DNA of 64,000 bases from Saccharospirillum sp965652395 (GTDB lineage: Bacteria; Pseudomonadota; Gammaproteobacteria; Pseudomonadales; Natronospirillaceae). The stretch spans positions 62,001-126,000 of the forward strand of contig CBFGUW010000001.1 of the NCBI GenBank assembly GCA_965652395.1, given 5' to 3'. The position numbers and the translations under genes were made by a program. This document shows positions 40,763-49,782 of the stretch, one piece after another (within the stretch, counting starts at the first letter, position 1; each line of letters opens with the position of its first letter). The notes beneath the pieces were generated by a model. The model saw only the letters and a program-made list of their open reading frames with translations, did not search any database and was not told the origin of the DNA.

Positions 40763-41758
40763 ATGACAACCTATCGAGCGCTACGTGTGCACCTGGCCGA
40801 CGACGGCGTGACCCGGGCCATTGAAACCCGCCCGCTGGATGAGCTGCCCGACCACGATGTATTGATTCGGGTGCATTGGTCTTCCCTGAATTATAAAGAT
40901 GCGTTATCCGCCAACGGGCACAAAGGTATCAGTCGCCATTACCCCCATACGCCTGGAATCGATGCCGCCGGTATCGTGGAGCAGGATCGCAGTGGCCGGT
41001 TCAAACCAGGCGCGGAAGTGGCGGTGATCGGATTTGATCTGGGTATGAACACCGATGGCGGTTTCGCGGACTACATTCGGGTACCTCCCGAATGGGTGGT
41101 GACCCTGCCGAAGGGGTTGTCCATGGCCGACAGCATGCGCCTGGGCACGGCCGGCGTGACAGCCGCTTACTGCCTGGAAAAACTGCTGACCAACGGATTG
41201 CGCGCCGCCCAGGACCCGGTGCTGGTTACCGGTGCCACCGGCGGTGTGGGCAGCATCGCCACACACCTGTTGGCGACGCTTGGCTATACGGTTGTGGCTG
41301 TCACCGGGAAGCCTGAAGCTCACGAATGGCTGAAGGAATTGGGTGCGGCCGATATCGTGCCACGGGAGGCTTTATCCGAAGCCAGCCGGAAAGCGCTCCT
41401 GCCGGACACCTATGCCGCGGCCATTGATACGGTGGGCGACCAGACCCTGGTTAATATTTTAAAAAGCCTCAAATACGGCGGCTCCGTCGCTGCTTGTGGC
41501 ATTGTCGGCGGCACTTCCATACCGGCCGAGATCTACCCCTTTATTTTGCGGGGCGTCAATTTGTTGGGGGTTGCCAGCGCGGACGCCCCCTTGGCGGACC
41601 GTCAGCGGGTATTGGCCAAATTTGCGAAAATCTGGGCGCTGCCGAAGCTTTCGGGGATGTGCGATACCATCCTTCTGGATCAGGTCAGCCCGCGGGTGGA
41701 TGCGATGTTGGCTGGTAAGATCAAACGTCGCGCATTGATCAATATGGAGGCGCCATGA
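40763..41758 (+). CDS. acuI: Acrylyl-CoA reductase AcuI/YhdH-like
   Basis: A 331-residue NADPH-dependent medium-chain reductase without zinc ligands. SSLNYKDALSANGHKGI, PHTPGIDAAGIVE and the nucleotide loop VTGATGGVGSIATHLL match the YhdH/AcuI group that reduces acryloyl-CoA, a toxic intermediate in propionate and DMSP breakdown. GTSIPAEIYPFILRGVNLLG is also typical. Its stop overlaps the start of ung. Confidence 0.9.
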   Translation: MTTYRALRVHLADDGVTRAIETRPLDELPDHDVLIRVHWSSLNYKDALSANGHKGISRHYPHTPGIDAAGIVEQDRSGRFKPGAEVAVIGFDLGMNTDGGFADYIRVPPEWVVTLPKGLSMADSMRLGTAGVTAAYCLEKLLTNGLRAAQDPVLVTGATGGVGSIATHLLATLGYTVVAVTGKPEAHEWLKELGAADIVPREALSEASRKALLPDTYAAAIDTVGDQTLVNILKSLKYGGSVAACGIVGGTSIPAEIYPFILRGVNLLGVASADAPLADRQRVLAKFAKIWALPKLSGMCDTILLDQVSPRVDAMLAGKIKRRALINMEAP

Positions 41759-42453
41759 GCGAGGCATGGAAACTGGATTTCCAGCAGTCCAGGCTGGAAG
41801 CTGGCTGGCAACAACGCCTGAATCCTGAATTCGACCAAGCCTATGCCCGAAACCTGACCGAGTTTCTCAAACAGGAAGCCAGTCAGGGCAAAACCCTGTA
41901 TCCGCCAGGGGATCAGGTATTCCGCGCATTGCAGTTGACTCCATTCGACCAGGTCAAGGTGGTCATTCTGGGTCAGGACCCTTATCACGGCCCTAACCAG
42001 GCCCACGGGTTGAGCTTCTCGGTACGGGAGGGCATAAAACCACCGCCAAGCCTGGTGAATATCTACAAGGAATTACAACAGGACGTGGGTATAGTGCCGC
42101 CAAAGAGCGGCGATTTGACGGCCTGGGCTGAGCAGGGAGTGCTGTTGCTGAACGCGGTGCTCACTGTGGAACAGGGCAACGCCGGGGCGCATCAGGGCAA
42201 GGGTTGGGAGCTGTTTACCGATGCCGTCATCGAGCGTCTGAACGCGGAGCGCGAGCATCTGGTGTTTATGCTGTGGGGCAGTTATGCCCAGAAAAAAGGC
42301 CGCTTTATTGACAGGCAGCGGCACTGTGTTCTGGAAGCACCGCATCCTTCGCCGCTGTCAGCCCACCGGGGCTGGTTCGGGTCCGGCCACTTTTCCAAAG
42401 CCAATGTGTACCTTAGAGGTACCGGCCAGACGCCAATTAATTGGCAACCCTAG
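41755..42453 (+). CDS. ung: Uracil-DNA glycosylase
   Basis: A 232-residue base-excision repair enzyme that removes uracil from DNA. The catalytic Asp75 is in VILGQDPYHGPNQAHGLSF, and the C-terminal HPSPLSAHRGWFGSGHF block carries the catalytic His. LWGSYAQKKG is the usual uracil-site region. Overlaps acuI by four bases (ATGA). Confidence 0.98.
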   Translation: MSEAWKLDFQQSRLEAGWQQRLNPEFDQAYARNLTEFLKQEASQGKTLYPPGDQVFRALQLTPFDQVKVVILGQDPYHGPNQAHGLSFSVREGIKPPPSLVNIYKELQQDVGIVPPKSGDLTAWAEQGVLLLNAVLTVEQGNAGAHQGKGWELFTDAVIERLNAEREHLVFMLWGSYAQKKGRFIDRQRHCVLEAPHPSPLSAHRGWFGSGHFSKANVYLRGTGQTPINWQP

Positions 42454-42916
42454 TCTGAATCCTTGTTCTGTGTCTTCTATGGTTGGGTAAAAATTACCGT
42501 TATGGAAGACACGCCTTCCTTTTTGTTTCCGTTTCTAAAACGCGGTCAAACTTCAAACTCCAATATGTCCGTGAGACGCCCGTCACATCTGGGTTTGTTT
42601 CCTCCCTGTTTTTGATTAAAACATGAACCGATGATGAATGGTTGAACTGTAAAGACCCAAAAAAAACTAGCCAAAATTCAGCAACTTTAGCGCGGCTGGA
42701 CTAGTCTAAAAGATGTAAAGGACTTTGACTGGGTGTTGTTACAGAAGATGGGTTCTCAGGTTCAGGGGCTGAATTTGCACTCTGGGTCGAACAGCATTCA
42801 ACCAAAGTCCGAAGGTGTCAAAAATCGGTCTGTAATCCAGGCAAAAGTGCCGGCGTTGACCGAAGGCGTCACCCGAGGGGTCGAGCAGTCGCCATGTAGC
42901 AGCGTCGCAATCTGTT
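42454..42916 (+). other. Long gap before prkA
   Basis: I see no gene, RNA or repeat here. The frame that continues into prkA from 42733 has no ribosome site and no similarity to the kinase, so I treat it as chance. AT-rich stretches around 42590-42720 could hold upstream elements of the prkA promoter. Confidence 0.5.
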
Positions 42917-42932
42917 TGGCACAAACCATGCA
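42917..42932 (+). promoter_or_regulatory. Sigma-54 type promoter of prkA-yeaH-spoVR
   Basis: TGGCACAAACCATGCA matches TGGCACG-N4-TTGCW with the conserved GG and GC at the right distance and two mismatches. The start of transcription would be near 42944, about 83 bases before prkA. In E. coli the yeaG-yeaH genes are known to depend on sigma-54 and NtrC, which supports the call. I found no clear NtrC site nearby. Confidence 0.5.
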
Positions 42933-43026
42933 ACCGCTGGTTAAGCCACCAGTCGGTGCACCGAAAACGATGACAGGCGTCAGAGTAGGGGAAGAGCCAG
43001 GCGCGTTTCTATCAAGGGGGTCGTAC

Positions 43027-44949
43027 ATGGAACTATTCAAACATTACCAAACTCGTTACGAAGCTCGTCAGCTTGAAGAATATTCACTGGAAGAATATCT
43101 GGAGCTATGTAAAGAGGATCCTATGGCCTATGCCTCCGCAGCGGAGCGCATGTTGGCCGCCATTGGTCAGCCGGAGGTGATCGACACCGCAAAAGATCCC
43201 CGACTGAGCCGAATATTTTCCAATAAGATCATTCGCCGTTACCCGGCCTTTGAAGAATTTTATGGCATGGAAGAGCCGATCGAGCAGATCGTCTCCTATT
43301 TCCGCCATGCCGCCCAGGGGCTGGAAGAGAAGAAACAGATTCTATATCTATTGGGCCCGGTAGGGGGTGGTAAGTCGTCCTTGGCCGAACGCCTCAAACA
43401 ACTGATCGAAAAGATTCCCTTCTATGCCATCAAGGGGTCACCGGTTTTTGAAAGCCCGCTGGGTTTGTTTGATCCGGGTGAGGATGCCACTATCCTGCAC
43501 GAACGCTACGGCATTCCTGACCGTTATGTTCGCACGGTTATGTCACCCTGGGCGGTGAAGCGCCTGCATGAGTATGGTGGCGATATCTCCCAATTCCGGG
43601 TTGTGAAGTTGTATCCCTCTATTATCGACCAGATCGCGGTCGCTAAGACTGAACCTGGCGATGAAAACAACCAGGACATTTCCGCATTGGTGGGTAAGGT
43701 CGATATCCGCAAGCTGGAGGATTATCCGCAAAACGATCCGGACGCCTACAGCTTCTCCGGTGCGCTCTGTCGAGCCAACCAGGGCCTGATGGAATTCGTC
43801 GAAATGTTCAAAGCGCCGATCAAGGTATTGCACCCCTTGCTGACGGCGACCCAGGAAGGTAACTATAACTCCACCGAGGGCATGAGCGCCATTCCGTTCC
43901 ATGGCACCATCCTGGCTCACTCGAACGAATCCGAATGGCAGCAGTTCCGCAACAACAAGAACAACGAGGCGTTCCTTGACCGCGTGTTCATTGTCAAAGT
44001 GCCTTACTGCACCCGCGTCAGCGAAGAGATCAACATCTATCGCAAGCTGATTGAAAACAGCTCGCTGCGCGATTCACCTTGCGCGCCCGATACCTTGAAG
44101 ATGATGGCGCAGTTTTCCGTGCTTTCCCGTCTGAAGGAACCGGAAAACTCCAACGTCTATTCGAAAATGCGGGTCTATGACGGCGAAAACCTGAAAGACA
44201 CCGACCCGAAAGCCAAGACCATACAGGAATACAAAGATTCCGCCGGTGTGGATGAAGGCATGGACGGTCTTTCAACCCGTTTCGCGTTCAAGATCCTCTC
44301 CAAGGTATTCAACTTCGACGCGACCGAAGTCGCCGCCAACCCGGTACACCTGCTGTACGTACTGGAAGAGCAGATCGAGCAGCAGCAGTTCCCGCAGGAT
44401 GTGCACGACCGTTATCTGACGCACCTGAAGGAGTTCCTGGCGCCGCGTTATGTTGAGTTCATCGGTAAAGAAATTCAGACCGCCTATCTGGAAAGCTATT
44501 CCGAATACGGTCAAAACATTTTCGACCGCTATGTCACCTACGCTGATTTCTGGATTCAGGACCAGGAATATCGCGATCCGGAGACAGGCGAGATTCTGGA
44601 TCGTGCCTCACTCAACGAGGAACTGGAAAAAATCGAGAAACCGGCGGGTATTTCCAACCCGAAAGACTTCCGCAACGAGATCGTCAACTTCGTGTTGCGG
44701 GCGCGTGCCAATAACGAAGGGCGCAACCCAAGTTGGCAGAGTTACGAAAAACTGCGCGCGGTCATCGAGAAGAAAATGTTCTCAAACACCGAAGACCTGT
44801 TGCCGGTTATCTCCTACTCCGCCAAATCGTCCAAAGACGATGAGAAAAAACACCAGGATTTCGTGCGCCGCATGACCGACCGCGGTTACACCGAGAAGCA
44901 GGTGCGCCTGCTCAGCGAGTGGTACCTGCGGGTGCGTAAATCCTCGTAA
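43027..44949 (+). CDS. prkA: PrkA serine protein kinase
   Basis: A 640-residue protein of the PrkA/YeaG family, with an AAA-type ATPase domain in the first 400 residues and a kinase-like C-terminus. Walker A is LLGPVGGGKSSLAERL. SFSGALCRANQGLMEFVEMF and EFLDRVF-like AFLDRVFIVKVPYC are family blocks. ATG 43027 follows AAGGGGG, and the encoded length equals that of E. coli YeaG. It leads the conserved operon with yeaH and spoVR, which is active in starvation and stationary phase. Confidence 0.97.
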   Translation: MELFKHYQTRYEARQLEEYSLEEYLELCKEDPMAYASAAERMLAAIGQPEVIDTAKDPRLSRIFSNKIIRRYPAFEEFYGMEEPIEQIVSYFRHAAQGLEEKKQILYLLGPVGGGKSSLAERLKQLIEKIPFYAIKGSPVFESPLGLFDPGEDATILHERYGIPDRYVRTVMSPWAVKRLHEYGGDISQFRVVKLYPSIIDQIAVAKTEPGDENNQDISALVGKVDIRKLEDYPQNDPDAYSFSGALCRANQGLMEFVEMFKAPIKVLHPLLTATQEGNYNSTEGMSAIPFHGTILAHSNESEWQQFRNNKNNEAFLDRVFIVKVPYCTRVSEEINIYRKLIENSSLRDSPCAPDTLKMMAQFSVLSRLKEPENSNVYSKMRVYDGENLKDTDPKAKTIQEYKDSAGVDEGMDGLSTRFAFKILSKVFNFDATEVAANPVHLLYVLEEQIEQQQFPQDVHDRYLTHLKEFLAPRYVEFIGKEIQTAYLESYSEYGQNIFDRYVTYADFWIQDQEYRDPETGEILDRASLNEELEKIEKPAGISNPKDFRNEIVNFVLRARANNEGRNPSWQSYEKLRAVIEKKMFSNTEDLLPVISYSAKSSKDDEKKHQDFVRRMTDRGYTEKQVRLLSEWYLRVRKSS

Positions 44950-44987
44950 CGACTGAGCCTTTCGGGAGGGTCAGACGACAAGACAGC

Positions 44988-45012
44988 GGTGTGGTGCCAC
45001 CGGCACCACACC
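44988..45012 (+). other. Perfect 11-bp hairpin between prkA and yeaH
   Basis: GGTGTGGTGCC (44988-44998), an ACC loop and GGCACCACACC (45002-45012). No T-run follows, so it is not an intrinsic terminator. It may set a processing site or reduce downstream expression. Confidence 0.6.
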
Positions 45013-45034
45013 CGCCCCGTCATGAGGTCGAATT

Positions 45035-46318
45035 ATGATCAATTCCTATGTCATTGACCGCCGCTTGAACGGCAAGAACAAGAGTGCGGTCAATCGCCGG
45101 CGGTTCCTTGAGCGATACCGCAAGCACATCAAAAAGGCGGTGAACGAAGCCGTTAACAAGCGCTCCATCACCGACATGGAGCATGGTGAGTCTATCTCCA
45201 TTCCCTCTCAGGATATTCATGAGCCTTCCTTTGGGCATGGCCAGGGTGGCACGCGCAATATCGTTAACCCCGGCAACAAGGAATTCAACACCGGCGACCG
45301 TATCCGTAAACCTCAGGGTGGCGGTGGCCAGGGGCAGGGCGGAGGCGACGCCTCCAATTCCGGCGAGGGGATGGATGATTTTACCTTCACCATCACCCAG
45401 GACGAGTTTCTGGAGTTCCTGTTCGAAGACCTGGAACTGCCCAACCTGGTGCGCAAAGACCTCAAAGAAATGAGCGACTTTGTGTACCGTCATGCCGGTT
45501 TCACCAACCAGGGTGTGCCCAATCGAATCAATATCGTGCGTTCAATGCGTAACGCCCATGCGCGTCGTATTGCATTGAGCGGTAAATCCCGCCGTCGGGT
45601 GAAAGAGCTGAAAGCACTGATCGAAGCCGAATTGGCTAAAGATGAAGCCTTGCGTGATGGGCGCTCATTGGCCGATTGGCAGGAGGAAATGGAACGTCTG
45701 GAAACCAAGATCAAACGCACGCCCTTCATTGATGACTTCGATCTGCGTTACAACCGCAACGAGAAGGTGCCGGTGCCCAGCAATGCCGCTGTCATGTTTT
45801 GTCTTATGGATGTGTCAGGTTCCATGACACAGAACACCAAAGACATGGCGAAGCGGTTCTTCCTGTTGTTGTATATGTTTCTGCGTCGCAACTACGAAAA
45901 AATCGAAGTGGTGTTTATCCGGCATCACACCAGTGCGAAGGAAGTGGACGAAGAAGAATTTTTCTACAGCCGTGAAACCGGCGGCACAATAGTCTCCAGC
46001 GCGTTGCGCATGATGACCGACATCGTCAAGGACCGGTATCCACCGAATGCCTGGAACATCTACGCCGCTCAGGCGTCGGATGGTGACAACTGGAATGACG
46101 ATTCCCCCCAGTGCCGTGAACTGCTGGCGAAATCCATCATGCCGTTGGTTCAGTATTACTCCTATATCGAAATCACCCCGCGTGATCATCAGGCGCTCTG
46201 GTATGCCTACGAGCAGGTTCGCAAGGAATATCCGGACAGTTTCGCCATGGAGCAGATCATCGATCCGTCGGACATCTACCCTGTGTTCCGGCAACTGTTT
46301 CAGAGGAAATCCGCATGA
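45035..46318 (+). CDS. yeaH: DUF444 family protein YeaH
   Basis: A 427-residue protein with a glycine-rich middle (GGGGQGQGGG) and a von Willebrand A-like domain carrying a MIDAS motif DVSGSM in FCLMDVSGSMTQN. YVIDRRLNGKNKSAVNRRRF opens it as in E. coli YeaH. Works with PrkA in an unknown stress function. Overlaps spoVR (ATGA). Confidence 0.97.
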   Translation: MINSYVIDRRLNGKNKSAVNRRRFLERYRKHIKKAVNEAVNKRSITDMEHGESISIPSQDIHEPSFGHGQGGTRNIVNPGNKEFNTGDRIRKPQGGGGQGQGGGDASNSGEGMDDFTFTITQDEFLEFLFEDLELPNLVRKDLKEMSDFVYRHAGFTNQGVPNRINIVRSMRNAHARRIALSGKSRRRVKELKALIEAELAKDEALRDGRSLADWQEEMERLETKIKRTPFIDDFDLRYNRNEKVPVPSNAAVMFCLMDVSGSMTQNTKDMAKRFFLLLYMFLRRNYEKIEVVFIRHHTSAKEVDEEEFFYSRETGGTIVSSALRMMTDIVKDRYPPNAWNIYAAQASDGDNWNDDSPQCRELLAKSIMPLVQYYSYIEITPRDHQALWYAYEQVRKEYPDSFAMEQIIDPSDIYPVFRQLFQRKSA

Positions 46319-47853
46319 CTCAAAAACCGATTTCAACCGGCAGCGAGTGGACCTTTCCGTTGATCCAGGAATACGACCGGGTGATCGCCGAGATCGCCCA
46401 GGAATTCCGGCTGGATACCTACCCGAACCAGATCGAAATCATCAGTTCCGAGCAGATGATGGATGCCTACTCCTCCATTGGCATGCCCGTGGGTTATCAC
46501 CATTGGTCCTATGGTAAGCAGTTTCTACAGACACAGCAGAACTATCAGCGCGGCTTTATGGGGTTGGCCTACGAGATCGTTATCAATTCCAACCCCTGCA
46601 TCGCCTATCTGATGGAAGAGAACACCATGCCTATGCAGGCGTTGGTGATTGCCCATGCCTGTTATGGCCATAACTCTTTCTTCAAGAATAACTACCTGTT
46701 CAAAACCTGGACCGACGCCTCGGCCATCATCGACTATCTGGTCTTCGCCAAAAACTATGTGACCCAATGTGAAGAACGCTACGGCGTCGCCGAAGTGGAG
46801 CGTGTATTGGATTCATGCCATGCCCTGCAGAACTATGGAGTGGACCGATACAAGCGGCCTTCGCCGATTTCCGCCGCTGAAGAGCATGCGCGACAAGAGG
46901 AACGTGAAGCCCACCTGCAACAGCAGGTTAACCTGTTATGGCGCACCATTCCTGTTCCCGAAGGCAAGAAGAAAGAAGAAAAACGTCGCCGTTATCCCGC
47001 TGAGCCGCAGGAAAATTTGCTCTACTTCATCGAAAAGAATGCGCCGCTGCTCGAACCCTGGCAGCGTGAGTTGGTGCGTATTGTACGCAAGCTGGCGCAG
47101 TATTTTTATCCTCAGCGCCAGACCCAGGTAATGAACGAAGGCTGGGCCAGCTTCTGGCATTACACCCTGATGAACGAGCTCTACAACCGCGGCTATATCA
47201 CCGAAGGTTTTATGATGGAGTTCCTCACCAGTCATTCTGCCGTGGTGTATCAGCCTCCTTATGATTCCCGTTATTATTCGGGCATCAACCCCTACACCCT
47301 GGGTTTCAATATCTATCGGGATATCAAGCGGATGTGCGAAAACCCGACCGATGAAGACCGGGAATGGTTCCCCGATCTCGCCGGAACCGATTGGCTGGAT
47401 GCGCTGCACTTCGCCATGGAGAACTTCAAAGACGAAAGCTTCATCCAACAGTACCTGTCGCCCAAGGTCATTCGCGATATGCACCTGTTCGCGGTCTACG
47501 ACGATGAGAACGAAAGCGAATATGAGATATCCGCCATTCACGATGAACAGGGCTACCGCAAAGTGCGCGCTCTGTTGTCCGAGCAGTATAACCTGAGCAC
47601 CCGTGAACCCAACATCCAAGTGGTGGATGTCAATCTCCGTGGCGATCGCGCGCTCACCCTGCGACACACCCGCCACAACAATATCCCCCTCAACAAGGAC
47701 GCAGACGAAGTCATGAAACACCTGCATCGCCTATGGGGGTTCGATGTGCACCTGCATTCTTACGATGGTGAGGTGTTGCGCCAGAGCTATCACATGCCGC
47801 CGAAGGATAAGTCCCCCGACCAGGCATTGGAGGAAGGGTTGAAGTACGTTTAG
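46315..47853 (+). CDS. spoVR: SpoVR family protein
   Basis: A 512-residue protein of the SpoVR/YcgB family. YPNQIEIISSEQMMDAYSS, MPVGYHHWSYGKQF and NEGWASFWHYTLMNELYN are signature blocks. Third gene of the prkA-yeaH-spoVR set, whose products are co-conserved in proteobacteria; its biochemical role is unknown. Confidence 0.97.
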   Translation: MTQKPISTGSEWTFPLIQEYDRVIAEIAQEFRLDTYPNQIEIISSEQMMDAYSSIGMPVGYHHWSYGKQFLQTQQNYQRGFMGLAYEIVINSNPCIAYLMEENTMPMQALVIAHACYGHNSFFKNNYLFKTWTDASAIIDYLVFAKNYVTQCEERYGVAEVERVLDSCHALQNYGVDRYKRPSPISAAEEHARQEEREAHLQQQVNLLWRTIPVPEGKKKEEKRRRYPAEPQENLLYFIEKNAPLLEPWQRELVRIVRKLAQYFYPQRQTQVMNEGWASFWHYTLMNELYNRGYITEGFMMEFLTSHSAVVYQPPYDSRYYSGINPYTLGFNIYRDIKRMCENPTDEDREWFPDLAGTDWLDALHFAMENFKDESFIQQYLSPKVIRDMHLFAVYDDENESEYEISAIHDEQGYRKVRALLSEQYNLSTREPNIQVVDVNLRGDRALTLRHTRHNNIPLNKDADEVMKHLHRLWGFDVHLHSYDGEVLRQSYHMPPKDKSPDQALEEGLKYV

Positions 47854-47859
47854 CCTCTA

Positions 47860-47880
47860 CCCGGTAGCTCTGCTGCCGGG
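47860..47880 (+). terminator. Hairpin after spoVR
   Basis: CCCGGTAGC and GCTGCCGGG pair over nine positions (one wobble) with a TCT loop. T-run absent, so a weak call. Confidence 0.45.
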
Positions 47881-47912
47881 TGAACTATTCAAGCGGCCGT
47901 TAAGGAACCAGT

Positions 47913-48116
47913 ATGCCTTATGTCAATATCAAGGTTACCGATGAAGGTGTTACCGCCGAGCAAAAAGCGGAGTTAATAAAGGGAGCAACGGAATTGCTGC
48001 AGCGTGTGCTGAATAAAAATCCCGCCACAACAGTGGTCGTTATCGATGAAGTGCCTACCGATAACTGGGGTATTGCTGGGGAGCAGGTGACACATCGACG
48101 TAAGGCGGGGCTCTGA
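47913..48116 (+). CDS. 4-oxalocrotonate tautomerase-like enzyme
   Basis: A 67-residue tautomerase. The catalytic Pro is residue 2 (MPYVNIKVT), exposed once Met is removed, and the helix TAEQKAELIKGATELLQ is typical. PATTVVVIDEVPTDNW gives the second strand region. Substrate is not predictable; such enzymes act on 2-oxo acids. A single small gene after the prkA operon. Confidence 0.88.
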   Translation: MPYVNIKVTDEGVTAEQKAELIKGATELLQRVLNKNPATTVVVIDEVPTDNWGIAGEQVTHRRKAGL

Positions 48117-48381
48117 AAAGCCTTTCTCTCATTTGATTGAAAAGCGTTCAATGCAATTATCGATTAACCGGCTATAAGTTGAAGTGACTTCTGGGTATAT
48201 TGTTTTTTCGTCACACCGGTCAAACTCCCCGGCTGGTTAAGCCTGTTGACCAATATCGCTGACTGGGTGTTTAAACATTAGGCATCTGGATAGGGTGTTC
48301 GATGACTGCTTGACTGGATGTGGACTGGTATCATGAGTTCGGATTTTAGGACTATTTTTTGATTAGGGAAGGTTCATAATA

Positions 48382-48783
48382 ATGATTGGCATGATTCTAA
48401 TAACTGTCGGTATTCTGATGTATACACTCATCCCTGTGTTAGCAGATTTAAACCGAACTCATGCTACGAACCCGAATTGGCCTAGTCACGCCAGGTTTCA
48501 TGTCGTGACGCAGGTGGTGACAACTTTTGCCATTGGGGTAATTGCGCTTTGGTATTTGTGGACGCCCACTATAGACCGTTCGACAGGTATGGCTATCTCG
48601 GTTGTACTAAGCTTTGCCGTTTTAGGTGGTTTCTTTGTTAGTGCCATGTTCAAGTCCCTGTATAGTGGAGAGCTTTCCGATAAGGAAGGCGGTATTCCCA
48701 AGACCTTTAGTATTGACCTTAATGCTTTGAACTTCGGGTTTTCAGCTGTATTTATTATTGCCGGGAGCTTGGTACTGCCTTGA
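48382..48783 (+). CDS. Four-helix membrane protein of unknown function
   Basis: A 133-residue hydrophobic protein with four predicted helices (about 2-22, 45-62, 70-90, 113-131). The first loop has PNWPSHARFHVVTQV. AT-richer than its neighbours. No family recognised with confidence. It has its own upstream region of about 265 bases in which I see no other gene. Confidence 0.6.
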   Translation: MIGMILITVGILMYTLIPVLADLNRTHATNPNWPSHARFHVVTQVVTTFAIGVIALWYLWTPTIDRSTGMAISVVLSFAVLGGFFVSAMFKSLYSGELSDKEGGIPKTFSIDLNALNFGFSAVFIIAGSLVLP

Positions 48784-48958
48784 AATCGGTTTAAATCACG
48801 CGGATACATCCGCCCCGGTTTCGATAATCATAAGAAGGTATTGGATCGACCCATAATTCGTACCAGCGTCCTATTGTTGTACCTGCTAAAGTGTTATCTA
48901 GCCCTTAAACACAGTTATTGCCTGGGGAATGTCACCCCAATGAATAGTAGGTATTAAG

Positions 48959-49687
48959 ATGGTAAAAGCGTTGGATGGAAAGGTTGCGGCCGTTACCGGG
49001 GCCGCCTCTGGCATTGGTTTGGCCAGTGCTGAAGCTATGATAGCGGCGGGTGCCAGAGTAATCATGGTGGATCGGGATGAACAGGCCCTTGAAACCCTGT
49101 GTGTGAAGCACGGCGAATCCGTTATCCCGCTGGTTGTCGATCTGTTGGATCCGAATGATTGTGCGACTTTAATGCCGCGAATTATTGAAAAGGCAGGCCG
49201 TCTCGATATTTTCCACGCCAACGCAGGTCTCTACGTCGGCGGCGACCTGGTCGAGGCCACCTCCGATGCCATCGACAGAATGCTGAACCTGAACGTCAAT
49301 GTTGTTATGAAGAACGTGCATGACGTGTTGCCTCATATGATCGAAAGAGGCACGGGTGACATTATTGTGACCAGTTCCCTTGCCGCCCATTATCCCACCC
49401 CCTGGGAGCCGGTTTATGCTTCGTCGAAATGGGCTCTCAACTGCTTTGTGCAAACTGTTCGACGCCAGGTGTTTAAACACGGGTTGCGTGTGGGCTCCAT
49501 TTCGCCGGGGCCTGTGGCGACCGCTTTGTTGGCCGACTGGCCGGAAGAGAAGCTGAAAGAAGCCCGCGAGTCAGGCAGTTTGGTGGAGGCAAGTGAAGTC
49601 GCGGAGGTGATTCTTTTCATGCTGACCCGGCCGCGCCACATGACCATTCGTGATGTGGTGATGATGCCGACCAATTTTGATCTGTAA
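48959..49687 (+). CDS. Short-chain dehydrogenase/reductase
   Basis: A 242-residue NAD(P)-dependent oxidoreductase of the classical SDR family. The cofactor loop is TGAASGIGLASAEAM, the NAG block is HANAGLYVG, and the catalytic Ser/Tyr/Lys appear in VTSSLAAHYP and YASSKWAL. The overall pattern is like ribitol 2-dehydrogenases, but substrate is unassigned. Single gene. Confidence 0.9.
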   Translation: MVKALDGKVAAVTGAASGIGLASAEAMIAAGARVIMVDRDEQALETLCVKHGESVIPLVVDLLDPNDCATLMPRIIEKAGRLDIFHANAGLYVGGDLVEATSDAIDRMLNLNVNVVMKNVHDVLPHMIERGTGDIIVTSSLAAHYPTPWEPVYASSKWALNCFVQTVRRQVFKHGLRVGSISPGPVATALLADWPEEKLKEARESGSLVEASEVAEVILFMLTRPRHMTIRDVVMMPTNFDL

Positions 49688-49782
49688 CCCCAAACAACCA
49701 GACTGCGTCCTCGGGCGCATACGGTACTCATCCATTCACTTCAGGGGTATGCTAGAGCGTTGTTAGAGTTCCGGACCCCTGA

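Noticed and set aside
42733..43026. Frame continuing upstream of prkA as a possible 98-residue N-terminal extension
   Set aside because: No ribosome site or family similarity, while ATG 43027 has AAGGGGG and gives the standard PrkA length. The extension also spans the candidate sigma-54 promoter.
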